Under the pieces are notes generated by a model. The model did not search any database. It worked only from the letters and a program-made list of their open reading frames with translations, and had not been told where the DNA came from. Shown one piece after another: positions 56,732 to 64,000 of a stretch of 64,000 nucleotides of DNA (positions are counted from its first letter, which is position 1; every line of letters begins with the position of its first letter). Source of the DNA: Streptomyces caniscabiei. Lineage in GTDB: Bacteria; Actinomycetota; Actinomycetes; Streptomycetales; Streptomycetaceae. Location: assembly GCF_014930365.1 (NCBI RefSeq), contig NZ_JABXWI010000004.1, positions 186,001 through 250,000 of the forward strand, written 5' to 3'. The position numbers were made by a program, and so were the translations under genes.

Positions 56732-57077
56732 GGCGGCGGCCTCCGTCTCTTGCGAAGCTGGATACGTCGGCGGCCGTCGGCGAAGGAGTCCGCCGGCGAA
56801 GGAGTCGGCCGGCTCCTTCGGCCCGGACCGCGTCGGCCGGCCGGGGGTGCTGCGTTTCCCTCCTTCGAGAATCACCCCGATCCCCCGGCCTCGCATGTGG
56901 ACCGAGGCCGCGGGTGGGCAAGGTTCGGATCCCTCTCGGGGGGCCGCACTGTCGGGCTCCTCAGGGCCCACATGCTCGACGTCAGGGACATTCGGCCCTA
57001 TGGCCGGAGTCCGCCGGCGTCCGAAGGTGGGACCAGCACCGGGGGGAGCGAACCAGCGAGCCGCTGGAGGCCGACCC
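56732..57077. other. Divergent promoter region with hairpin and dormancy-type box
   Basis: About 345 bases between a USP gene (minus) and the Rv1733c-like gene (plus). It holds the box at 56984-56999 and the inverted repeat CGAAGGAG-N8-CTCCTTCG at 56797-56820, preceded by a direct copy of CGGCGAAGGAGTC. No gene is visible. Confidence 0.5.
56984..56999. promoter_or_regulatory. Putative OsdR/DosR-like box between usp and Rv1733c-like gene
   Basis: AGGGACATTCGGCCCT, an imperfect dyad 79 bases before the Rv1733c-like gene and 250 before the USP. It shares GGGACRTTCGGCC with two other sites of the island. Confidence 0.55.
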
Positions 57078-57683
57078 ATGAGCGCACCAGGAACGCCGTA
57101 CACGCCGGACCCGTCCTCCCCGCGCGGTGAGCACAGGTCCGGGGGCGCGAACCCGCTGAGGCGTCCGTCCGACCGGTTCGAGTCCTGGCTCCGGCGCCTT
57201 CTGCTGGTCGTACTCCTCGTCGGGCTGCCGCTGGCCGCCTACGGCGCGGGGACGGCGGTGTACGAGTCGTCCATGGAGACCGTCCGGGCCCAGACCGCGG
57301 AACGGCACGAGATCACCGCGCGGCTGACGGAGGATCTGGACGGTGCCAACGACGCGTCGAAGCAACTGGCGCGGGTCCGCTGGACCGACGAGGACGGCGA
57401 CGTACGGACCGGGAACGCCCTGGTGAAGGCGGGGACCGACAAGGGCGCGTCCGTGCGCGTGTGGCTGGACCGCGACGGGAACCTCACCTCGCCGCCCATG
57501 AACACGCTCAACGCGAAGAGCTCCGGCTGGCTGGCCGGCGGCATGGCGGCGTTCGCAGTGGCGTTCGGCTGCTACGCGGTCCGGTCGGGGACGCGGCTGC
57601 TGCTGGACCGCGCGAGGTACGCGCGGTGGGCCGCCGACTGGGACCGGGTGGAGCCGCTGTGGTCGGCCCGCTTCCGCGGATGA
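57078..57683 (+). CDS. Rv1733c-like two-TM membrane protein
   Basis: Protein of 201 residues. Helices lie at about 41-62 (LLLVVLLVGLPLAAYGAGTAVY) and 155-172 (GWLAGGMAAFAVAFGCYAV), with an extracytoplasmic loop between them that contains VRAQTAERHEITARLTEDL and GDVRTGNALVKAGTDKGASVRVWLDRDGN. This topology and pattern match the mycobacterial Rv1733c family, a DosR-regulon latency protein. Actinomycete members are numerous and of unknown function. GGAGG precedes the ATG at 57078 by seven bases. It is followed by nicotinate phosphoribosyltransferase after 48 bases. Confidence 0.85.
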   Translation: MSAPGTPYTPDPSSPRGEHRSGGANPLRRPSDRFESWLRRLLLVVLLVGLPLAAYGAGTAVYESSMETVRAQTAERHEITARLTEDLDGANDASKQLARVRWTDEDGDVRTGNALVKAGTDKGASVRVWLDRDGNLTSPPMNTLNAKSSGWLAGGMAAFAVAFGCYAVRSGTRLLLDRARYARWAADWDRVEPLWSARFRG

Positions 57684-57731
57684 CGCACTCGGATCGGACA
57701 CGGGCCGCGCGAGCGGGAGGAGGCAGCCGGA

Positions 57732-59087
57732 ATGTCGGACGCGACGACCACCGACCTGTACGAAGTGACGATGGCCATGTCCTACCTGCGGGAGGGGATG
57801 ACCGCCCCGGCGACGTTCAGTCTCTTCGTCCGTGACCTGCCCCCGGAACGCGGCTTCCTGGTCACGGCCGGCCTGGGATCGGCGCTGGACCACCTGAGCG
57901 GGTTCCACGTCGGCCCCGAGGACGTCGACGCCTTCGCGGCCGCGCTGCGCCGGCCACGCCGGGATCTGGAACCCCTGCTCGGCCTCGAGTTCACCGGCCG
58001 GGTACGGGCGGTGCCGGAGGGGCGGGTCGTGCTCGCCGGTGAGCCCCTGCTGGAGGTGACGGCTCCCCTGCCCGAGGCACAGCTGGTGGAGACGTACCTG
58101 CTGAACCAGCTCACCCATCAGACGGCCGTCGCCTCGAAGGCCGCACGGTGCGCGCTCGCGGCGGCCGGCCGGCCGCTGGTGGACTTCTCCCTGCGCCGCA
58201 CGCACGGCCCTCAGGCGGGGTTCCAGGCCGCCCGGCTCGGAGCGCTGGCGGGATTCGCCGGGACCAGCAACGTCGCGGCGGCCACGGCGCTCGGCATCCC
58301 CGCGGTCGGGACGATGGCCCACTCCTACGTGGAGGCGTTCGCCTCGGAGGAGGACGCGTTCCGCGCGTTCGCCCGCGCCCACCCGGGGCCGGTGACCCTG
58401 CTGGTGGACACCTACGACACCGAGGAGGGCGTCCGAGCGGCGGCGCGCGTCCTGCGCGACCTGGACCTCGCTGCCCGCGGACGCGGCTCCGCCGTACGGC
58501 TGGACAGCGGCGACCTCGGGGACCTCGCGGTGCGGGCCCGGTCCGTCCTCGACCACGCGGGCCTGCCGGGAGTGCGGATCGTCGTCAGTGGCGGTCTCGA
58601 CGAGTACGCCGTCGACGACCTGGTGCGCTCCGGGGCACCGATCGACACCTACGCCGTCGGCACCCGCGTGGGGGTGGCGGCGGACGCGCCGTATCTGGAC
58701 TCGGCGTACAAGATGGTGGAGTACGACGGCCGTCCGGTGATGAAGCTGTCGTCGGCCAAGGAGACGGCCCCGGGGGCCAAACAGGTGTTCCGCCGCCGCG
58801 GTTGCGCCGATGTGATCGGCCTCGCCGACGAGGAGCCACCGGACGACGCCGTGGCGCTGCTGGAGGCGGTGATGCACGAGGGACGGCGCACGGGACGCCC
58901 GCCCACGCTCGACGAGTGCCGGGCGAGATGCGCGGCCGACGTGGCGGAGCTGCCGTCGTCGGCCCGCCGGATCAGCGCACCGGTGGCGCCCCGTGCCGCT
59001 CCCTCGGAGCGGCTGACCGCACTCACCGCACAGGTCCGGCACCGCGTCGAGAATCTGGTCGCGGCTCGTCGGACCGCGCCGGGATGA
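57732..59087 (+). CDS. pncB: Nicotinate phosphoribosyltransferase
   Basis: NAD salvage enzyme of 451 residues that joins nicotinate to PRPP. The core signatures are TTDLYEVTMAMSYLREG, VDFSLRRTHGPQAGFQAARLGALAGFAGTSN (the expected phosphohistidine region, about 160), DTYDTEEGVRAAARV and VRLDSGDLGDLAVRAR with AVGTRVGVAADAP. The mycobacterial paralogue PncB2 (Rv0573c) belongs to the DosR regulon, which fits this neighbourhood. The ATG has GGAGG in its leader. NAD salvage under hypoxia may keep the NAD pool for survival (inference). Confidence 0.9.
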   Translation: MSDATTTDLYEVTMAMSYLREGMTAPATFSLFVRDLPPERGFLVTAGLGSALDHLSGFHVGPEDVDAFAAALRRPRRDLEPLLGLEFTGRVRAVPEGRVVLAGEPLLEVTAPLPEAQLVETYLLNQLTHQTAVASKAARCALAAAGRPLVDFSLRRTHGPQAGFQAARLGALAGFAGTSNVAAATALGIPAVGTMAHSYVEAFASEEDAFRAFARAHPGPVTLLVDTYDTEEGVRAAARVLRDLDLAARGRGSAVRLDSGDLGDLAVRARSVLDHAGLPGVRIVVSGGLDEYAVDDLVRSGAPIDTYAVGTRVGVAADAPYLDSAYKMVEYDGRPVMKLSSAKETAPGAKQVFRRRGCADVIGLADEEPPDDAVALLEAVMHEGRRTGRPPTLDECRARCAADVAELPSSARRISAPVAPRAAPSERLTALTAQVRHRVENLVAARRTAPG

Positions 59088-59098
59088 GGAGGAAGGCC

Positions 59099-59386
59099 AT
59101 GGCACACACATCGGAATGGAAGGTTCGCCTCCATCTCTTCGAGGACGACGACGGAACCACCAAGGCCCGTCTGGTGCTGGACACCGGTGCCACGCAGATC
59201 GTCGGCAGCGGCTCGGCGCACCGGCATCCCGCGGACGCCGATGTGCCGGAGATCGGTGACGAACTGGCGGCGGGCCGCGCGATGAACAACCTCGCCCGGC
59301 AGCTGATCAGGGCAGCCGAGCGTGACATCGAGGGCGTGGGAGCCGCACGGCCGAGCAGCGCGCAGGCCACCGGGTGGTCCCTGTGA
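59099..59386 (+). CDS. DUF1876 protein (Rv1738-like)
   Basis: Small protein of 95 residues. It reads SEWKVRLHLFEDDDGTTKARLVLDTGATQIVGSGSAHRHPADADVP, EIGDELAAGRAMNNLARQLIRAAERDIEG. This is the DUF1876 domain, whose mycobacterial member Rv1738 is among the strongest DosR-induced proteins and folds like a ribosome hibernation factor, suggesting dormancy-related translation control. GGAGG precedes the ATG and the gene begins 11 bases after pncB, so it is probably in its operon. Confidence 0.88.
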   Translation: MAHTSEWKVRLHLFEDDDGTTKARLVLDTGATQIVGSGSAHRHPADADVPEIGDELAAGRAMNNLARQLIRAAERDIEGVGAARPSSAQATGWSL

Positions 59387-59587
59387 AGACCGGATCGGTC
59401 CCTGTGATGCCACGACGGGGCACGAAGCCCGGACGAGCGAGGAAACCGAGGAGGCCGCTCTGCGCGAGTCGGACGACCTGCGGCGCGGGGGGACCAGTTG
59501 ATGCACGCCGCCTTCGTCGGCCCGGCCTCGCCGTCACTGGCCCCGGTTCGTGGCACGACACAGGACGACTCTGAGAGGTGGGGCGAC

Positions 59588-60496
59588 ATGCAAGCTCATC
59601 TCGGCGACCAGCTCGTCATCGAAAGCACGACGTCCGGCGCCACCCGGCGGGACGGGGAGATCGTCGGGCTGCACCACGAGGACGGCACACCGCCCTACGA
59701 CGTGCGCTGGTCGGACACGAACGAGGTGACGCTCGTGTTCCCCGGCCCCGACGCCCACGTCAACCATCTCGAGTCCGCGTCGCCCGCGACGGCTTCCCGC
59801 GCGCCGCACGATGCACCCGCCGCCGATCGAGCAGCTGCGTCGGACGCCGTCGGTCCCGGTGACATCGGCCGACGCGTGCTCGCGGAACGACAGCGGCGGG
59901 GACTCAGCCGCGAGGAGACCGCCCGACGCGCCCGGATGTCACCCGGCTACCTGGCTTATCTGGAGGAGTATCCCGCCGACCCGACCAAGGCGGCCCTCAT
60001 CAACCTGGCCGACGCGCTGGGCACCACCGCCATCGCTCTGCGCGGAGGGGGCGTCGATCTGCCGCCCGGCCAGGGGCAGGCACTGCCGCACCCGCGGCTG
60101 AGGGACCTGGACGTGGACGAATGCCGCGGGCTGCTGTCCACGCACGGCGTGGGACGCGTCGCGGTGACGGCCCCCGACGGCCGCCCGGCGGTCGTCCCGG
60201 TCAACTACGAGGTCGTCGGCGACACCATCGCCTTCCGGACCGCCCCCGAGTCGCTGCTCGCGGCAGCCGTCGGCACGGAGGTCGCCTTCGAGGTCGATCA
60301 CGTGGATGAGCCGTTGAGCCAGGGCTGGAGCGTGCTCGCCGTCGGCCCCGCGAGCGTCGTCACGGAAGCCGGCGCCGTACGCCGCCTCACCGAGCGGGCG
60401 CACACGACGCCCTGGCCGGGCGGGCCGCGCGACATGTGGGTTTCCGTCCGGGCCGAGAGCCTGACCGGTCGGCGGATCGCGCCGGCGGAGGAGTGA
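59588..60496 (+). CDS. DUF1918-HTH-PPOX fusion protein
   Basis: Protein of 302 residues with three parts in order: DUF1918 (MQAHLGDQLVIESTTSGATRR ... PPYDVRWSDTNEVTLVFPGPDAHVNHL, 1-61); a linker; a Cro-type helix-turn-helix (VLAERQRRGLSREETARRARMSPGYLAYLEEYP, about 98-130); and a pyridoxamine-phosphate-oxidase-like FMN domain (CRGLLSTHGVGRVAVTAPDGRPAVVPVNYEVV ... FEVDHVDEPLSQGWSVLAVG). HTH-PPOX proteins and DUF1918 proteins are normally separate in Streptomyces. No stop or frame break lies between them. GAGAGGTGGGG precedes the ATG. Confidence 0.85.
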   Translation: MQAHLGDQLVIESTTSGATRRDGEIVGLHHEDGTPPYDVRWSDTNEVTLVFPGPDAHVNHLESASPATASRAPHDAPAADRAAASDAVGPGDIGRRVLAERQRRGLSREETARRARMSPGYLAYLEEYPADPTKAALINLADALGTTAIALRGGGVDLPPGQGQALPHPRLRDLDVDECRGLLSTHGVGRVAVTAPDGRPAVVPVNYEVVGDTIAFRTAPESLLAAAVGTEVAFEVDHVDEPLSQGWSVLAVGPASVVTEAGAVRRLTERAHTTPWPGGPRDMWVSVRAESLTGRRIAPAEE

Positions 60497-60523
60497 GGCG
60501 GCGCCCCGGCCTGTGGGCGCCGG

Positions 60524-60900
60524 TCAGCCGTCGTCGGTCGGGCCGGGGGCGGCGTCCGCCTCGCCGAGCCGGGAGTGCACGTCCACCACGCCCTCCACGG
60601 CGCGGACCAGCCGCTCGGCGACCCAGCCCAGCGCGGGATCCCGGACCCTGCCGCTGAGGGTGACGACCCCGTCGTGCACGGACACATGGATCGTGTGGCT
60701 GAGTGCGGGGAAGAGGTAGGCCACCACCGTGCGGCGCACTTCCTCCTCGATGTCCTCGTCCGACCGCAGGAAGACCTTCAACAGGTCACCACGGCTGACG
60801 ACGCCGAGCAGCCGTCCCTCGTCGTCGATCACCGGCAGACGCACCACTGCGCGTGTCCGGTCGCCGTGGTCCCGCAGCAGGTCTGAGGGGCGCCGGGGCG
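60524..60900 (-). pseudogene. Broken CBS-BON domain protein
   Basis: The minus strand reads RTRAVVRLPVIDDEGRLLGV, VSRGDLLKVFLRSDEDIEEE and HTIHVSVHDGVVTLSGRVRDPALGWVAERLVRAVEGVVDVHSRLGE. This is the last third of a CBS-pair protein plus a BON domain, a type found beside universal stress proteins in actinobacteria. The first CBS motif and N-terminus are missing; upstream the frame becomes Pro/Arg-rich nonsense that joins the USP remnant. It may be untranslated, or make a short BON protein. Confidence 0.75.
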
Positions 60901-61059
60901 GGTTCCGGGGGCCGTGAGCCGGCACCGGGGCACGGCCACCGCCGACCACGTCCGGGACGGCGCGGGTCCCGGGCGGGTGTCGGGGGCGGTCCGGTGCGGC
61001 CGACGACGTGTGCCGCGGGCGCCACGGATGTCCGTCCACGAAGGTCCGCGTGCGCGGAA

Positions 61060-61580
61060 GCACCTCGTCCACCAGGCAGTCGAGCCGCCTCGAACGCGAA
61101 CTCGATCACCTCGTCGCACGGATCGTCGGGGTCGAGACCCCGCACCACGTCCCGGTGGCCGGTGAGGGCCGAACGAGCCGCCGTCCGCCCCCCGGCGCGG
61201 ATGCTCGTACGGGGCCTGTTCCCCGGCCCCGTACGAGGACGAAGGGGGCGGGTGGCCCTCGCGACCACGCCCAGGGCGACGGACCCGACCAGAAACCCCG
61301 TGAAACCGGGGTGGCCGGGCCCTCGGCCTGCTCGCAGGTCAGTCGCACCGTGGGGTACCCGGCACGGATCCGATCCTCCGCCTGGCGCAGGACCCGTCGG
61401 CACGGGTACCGCTGAACGGCGTGCTCGCCCTCGCCCTCCGAGGAGCGGGGTTGCCGGTTCCAGGCGTGTACTGGATGAAGGGCGCGCTCCCGGAGGGCGG
61501 CCTCACGGGCAGCCCACTCCGCGGCGGCCAGGCTCTGCGCCGATCCGTCCATACCGGCGAACACAGGCGGAAGCAGATGT
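61060..61580 (-). pseudogene. Broken universal stress protein gene
   Basis: From about 61575 leftward: VFAGMDGSAQSLAAAEWAAR, EAALRERALHPVHAWNRQPR and AEDRIRAGYPTVRLTCEQAEGPATP. Then, after a frameshift, comes GFTGFLVGSVALGVVARATRPL, and later RDVVRGLDPDDPCDEVIEFAFEAARLPGG. These are successive parts of a tandem USP like the intact ones nearby, including the G-x-V-G-S loop. Several frameshifts and a missing second nucleotide loop show decay. The pieces run into the CBS-BON remnant. Confidence 0.8.
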
Positions 61581-61618
61581 GTCCCTCCCCTTTTCGATCC
61601 ACTCGTCCCGGTCGGCAC

Positions 61619-61965
61619 GCGGTCGACTCGTCGCCCTCAGCGTCGGGTTTCGCGGGCATGGGCCCGCGGGTCCGCCTACGGGGCCGGCCGGCCCGAGCGC
61701 GCCGGCTCCCGGGCAGGGCTGTACACCGGGCCCGCCGTCGGCGTCTCCGACCGATCCCCGACGACAGTCGGCCGAGCGCCGGTGTCGAGGGACGAGCTGC
61801 CCCGCCCGGGTACCCGTTCAGCCCCTGGGAAAGGGGGCCCGACCGCCCGAGGCTGGAAGCGAGGAGCCGACCCGGGACGGGCCGCCGGACGACCGCGGGG
61901 CCCGTCCGCCCCAGGGTTCCTCTCTGCCCCGGGGACGGCCCGGGTCGGAAGCAGGAGGAGACCTG
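61619..61965. other. Intergenic region before small ORF
   Basis: About 345 bases with no recognised gene; the open frames are shadows. AGGAGGAGACCTG at the right end is the ribosome site of the 61966 gene. Confidence 0.4.
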
Positions 61966-62103
61966 ATGGCGTTCGGCTTCCTCGGGCTCATCGCCTTCCT
62001 GGGCACACCCGGTGTGGTCCGGTGGCCAGGCGAACGCGAGGTCGTCCTGGAGGAGCGCCACTACATCGGCGAACACGACGGCCATCGCCACTACCGGCAG
62101 TGA
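61966..62103 (+). CDS. Small protein of 45 residues
   Basis: Unrecognised. A hydrophobic start (MAFGFLGLIAFLGTPGVV) is followed by a charged half (RWPGEREVVLEERHYIGEHDG) ending HRHYRQ. It could be a short membrane-tethered peptide. The support is the strong AGGAGGAG ribosome site upstream and the clean ATG. The gene is too short for homology to be judged by eye. Confidence 0.5.
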   Translation: MAFGFLGLIAFLGTPGVVRWPGEREVVLEERHYIGEHDGHRHYRQ

Positions 62104-62153
62104 TCAGCGCAGTGCCGGGGGGACCGTGAACAGCTGGGAAAGGACCGAGAACC

Positions 62154-62822
62154 ATGGCATCGGAAAAAGTCCCGCCGAGTGTGCCTCCCCTCCAGCCGGT
62201 CCGGCTGACCGCGACCTGTGATCCACAGCTGTCCCGCTGGCTGTGGCTCGTGAAGTGGCTGCTCGCGCTGCCCCACTACGTCGTCCTGGCCTTCCTGTGG
62301 GTGGCGTTCGTCGTGGTGGGCATCGTGGCGTTCTTCGCGATCCTCTTCACCGGCCGCTATCCGCGCCCCCTGTTCGACTTCAGCACCGGAGTGCTGCGCT
62401 GGAGCTGGCGGGTGGCCTTCTACACGTACGGCGCCCTCGGCACCGACCGCTATCCGCCCTTCACGCTCGCCGAGGTGCCGGACTACCCGGCACACCTGGA
62501 CGTGGCGTATCCCGAGCAGTTGTCCCGCGGGCTGGTGCTGGTGAAGTGGTGGCTCCTGGCCATCCCCCACTACCTGGTGCTGGGCATCATCGGGGGCGGC
62601 ATCCACGTCACCTGGACCTCGGGAGGACTCATCGCGCTCCTGACGTTCTTCGCCGGGGTCGCCCTGCTGTTCACCGGTGTCTATCCGCGCGGCATCTTCG
62701 ATCTGGTGATCGGCCTGGACCGGTGGGTGCTGCGGGTCGCCGCCTACACGTCGCTGCTCACGGACGTCTACCCGCCGTTCCGTCTCGACCAGGGCGGCAG
62801 TGAGCCGGGGACGCGCCCATGA
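62154..62822 (+). CDS. DUF4389 membrane protein
   Basis: Integral membrane protein of 222 residues built from an internal duplication. The first unit is QLSRWLWLVKWLLALPHYVVLAFLW and RYPRPLFDFSTGVLRWSWRVAFYTYGALGTDRYPPF; the second is QLSRGLVLVKWWLLAIPHYLVLGI and VYPRGIFDLVIGLDRWVLRVAAYTSLLTDVYPPF. About four to five helices result. DUF4389 proteins are of unknown function and common in actinobacteria, often in stress or lipid contexts. AAGGACCGAGAACC precedes the ATG. Confidence 0.88.
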   Translation: MASEKVPPSVPPLQPVRLTATCDPQLSRWLWLVKWLLALPHYVVLAFLWVAFVVVGIVAFFAILFTGRYPRPLFDFSTGVLRWSWRVAFYTYGALGTDRYPPFTLAEVPDYPAHLDVAYPEQLSRGLVLVKWWLLAIPHYLVLGIIGGGIHVTWTSGGLIALLTFFAGVALLFTGVYPRGIFDLVIGLDRWVLRVAAYTSLLTDVYPPFRLDQGGSEPGTRP

Positions 62823-62955
62823 CGACCGGGCAGGTCCGTCGTCCCGGCCGTCATGGGCGCGTCGGTCCGGGGGGCCGGGACGAGGAGGACCGGCCCAGGG
62901 TGACGGGCGGCTCGGCCCCTGCCGAGCATCAGCGTCCCGACAGACGGTGAGGACC

Positions 62956-63234
62956 ATGACTCGGGGCAGTCGGATCGCCGTCACGCGCATCCGGGGAGTC
63001 CCGGGCGCGTCCACCGCCTGGAACTCGACGGCGAGCGCCTGGCACGGTCCACAGCGACCAGTTCGCACGGACTGGGCCTCGGTGAGGCCGTCGAACTGGC
63101 CCGCGCCCTGGGGCGACTGTTCCCTCGCCACCGGCCTCTCCCCCGCCGTCACGGCCGCGGTGGCTCCCCTCGTCGACACGGTCCGGGACGAGATCGCGCG
63201 GTTTCACGCCGCGCCGGTGGGGAGGCTGCCATGA
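62956..63234 (+). pseudogene. Remnant of a hydrogenase maturation protease
   Basis: One frame reads SPGRVHRLELDGERLARSTA then TSSHGLGLGEAVELARALGRL, matching the conserved core of HyaD/HupD-type hydrogenase maturation endopeptidases (the SSHGLGLGEAV region). After a deletion of about 15 residues another frame reads ATGLSPAVTAAVAPLVDTVRDEIARF, the family C-terminus. The N-terminal nucleophile-like and metal-binding parts are absent. It lies just before a hypF remnant, as expected for a hydrogenase locus. Confidence 0.65.
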
Positions 63235-63244
63235 CCCTAGGAGG

Positions 63245-63515
63245 ACGGGATCGTCCAGGGAGTCGGCTTCCGGCCCTTCGTGTACCGCACCGCCTCGACG
63301 CTCGGGCTGAGCGGCTGGGTGGCTGAGCGGCTGGGTGGCCAATGTCGACGGGCGCGTGGAGGGCGAGGTCGCCGGAGAGCGCGGCGCCGTCGACGAGTTC
63401 GCGGCGCGGCTGCGGATCGACACGCCGACACTCGCCCGGGTGCGTCACGTCCGGCTGACGCCCGGCGCGCCCGACACCGGCATCTGCGACGCCTGCCTGC
63501 GTGAGCTGCGTGACC
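63245..63515 (+). pseudogene. hypF: Remnant of hypF (carbamoyl transfer factor)
   Basis: Starts within GIVQGVGFRPFVYRTASTLG LSGWV, the acylphosphatase signature of HypF, then after a frame change continues VANVDGRVEGEVAGERGAVDEFAARL, TPTLARVRHVRL and GICDACLRELRDPA, the first zinc-finger. The frame change is caused by the tandem duplication at 63307-63338. Nothing of the long HypF C-terminal part (zinc fingers, Kae1-like domain) follows. HypF provides the CN ligands of [NiFe] hydrogenases, so this gene is dead. Confidence 0.8.
63307..63338. repeat. 16-bp exact tandem duplication inside hypF remnant
   Basis: CTGAGCGGCTGGGTGG occurs twice back to back. One copy encodes LSGWV of HypF; the extra copy adds 16 bases and shifts the frame. 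This is a recent-looking inactivating mutation. Confidence 0.9.
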
Positions 63516-63602
63516 CCGCCACCGCTGCCCGTTCACGGACGGTGAGGTTCTCGTCGCCGACCGACGCGGCACCGTCGCGCGGGCAGGTTCGCGACCGCGC
63601 CA

Positions 63603-63890
<288 letters not shown>

Positions 63891-63959
63891 GGGACCTGGC
63901 CGTGGCGGAGCGGTCGTGGGGGACCTGCCCGGAGCGGCCGCGGCAGAGGCGCAACACAC

Positions 63960-63991
63960 GGTACGGCGGGCGACCCGCCGCCCGCCGTACC
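63960..63991. terminator. Strong hairpin at window end
   Basis: GGTACGGCGGGC (63960-63971) and its complement GCCCGCCGTACC (63980-63991), a 12-base stem with an eight-base loop. It is most likely a terminator for a gene beyond the window or for the remnant operon. Confidence 0.6.
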
Positions 63992-64000
63992 GCCCGCCGC

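Overview
The window is very GC-rich, with codon third positions almost all G or C, frequent GTG/TTG starts, short GTGA/ATGA overlaps and typical actinobacterial protein families. I read it as a Streptomyces chromosome segment. No ribosomal, tRNA or other core informational genes are visible. At least nine decayed gene remnants are present, so an accessory or chromosome-arm location is likely (inference). No insertion sequence, prophage, CRISPR array or tRNA was found.

Left part (0-28.7 kb): a mixture of small operons. It holds an FG-GAP repeat secreted protein, SDR enzymes, an ECF sigma factor coupled to a CU044_5270-family membrane protein, methyltransferases, and a LysR regulator divergent from a SnoaL/NmrA pair. 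Two tandem secreted S33-type peptidases follow, then two translationally coupled unknown proteins, a secreted trypsin-like protease, a DUF4142 protein and a lipoprotein. Next come a TPR protein and a redox-type group (pirin, carboxymuconolactone decarboxylase, MarR, NmrA) that shares an operator-like motif. The part ends with a flavin monooxygenase and a divergent FAD-monooxygenase/TetR pair with leaderless-looking promoters. A decayed SDR gene (6.7-7.5 kb) and a decayed cytochrome c oxidase subunit II gene (20.8-21.2 kb) lie here.

Middle part (28.7-43.8 kb): a catabolic region. A PucR regulator, a class II aldolase-like protein, an MHS-family transporter and a Tat-exported metallo-beta-lactamase-fold hydrolase lie together. 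Next to them is a complete homogentisate route: hppD, then an IclR regulator divergent from hmgA, an unrecognised protein, fumarylacetoacetase and both subunits of a 3-oxoacid CoA-transferase, the last five joined by 4-bp ATGA overlaps. Tyrosine-derived 4-hydroxyphenylpyruvate would go to fumarate plus acetoacetate, which is then activated to acetoacetyl-CoA. katG and a VOC protein follow.

Right part (44-64 kb): a block resembling the mycobacterial DosR dormancy regulon and the Streptomyces oxygen-stress island. It has NAD(P) transhydrogenase, a SulP transporter with ArsR, a phosphofructokinase with PPi-type residues, two tandem-domain universal stress proteins, an APH-like/P-loop kinase fusion (Rv2004c-like), an Rv1733c-like membrane protein, nicotinate phosphoribosyltransferase, a DUF1876 protein (Rv1738-like) and a DUF1918-HTH-PPOX fusion. 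A 13-bp motif close to GGGACRTTCGGCC recurs in three of its intergenic regions. The end (60.5-63.9 kb) is a gene graveyard: a broken CBS-BON protein, a broken universal stress protein, and remnants of a hydrogenase maturation protease, hypF and a hemerythrin-like protein. This suggests a lost hydrogenase locus.
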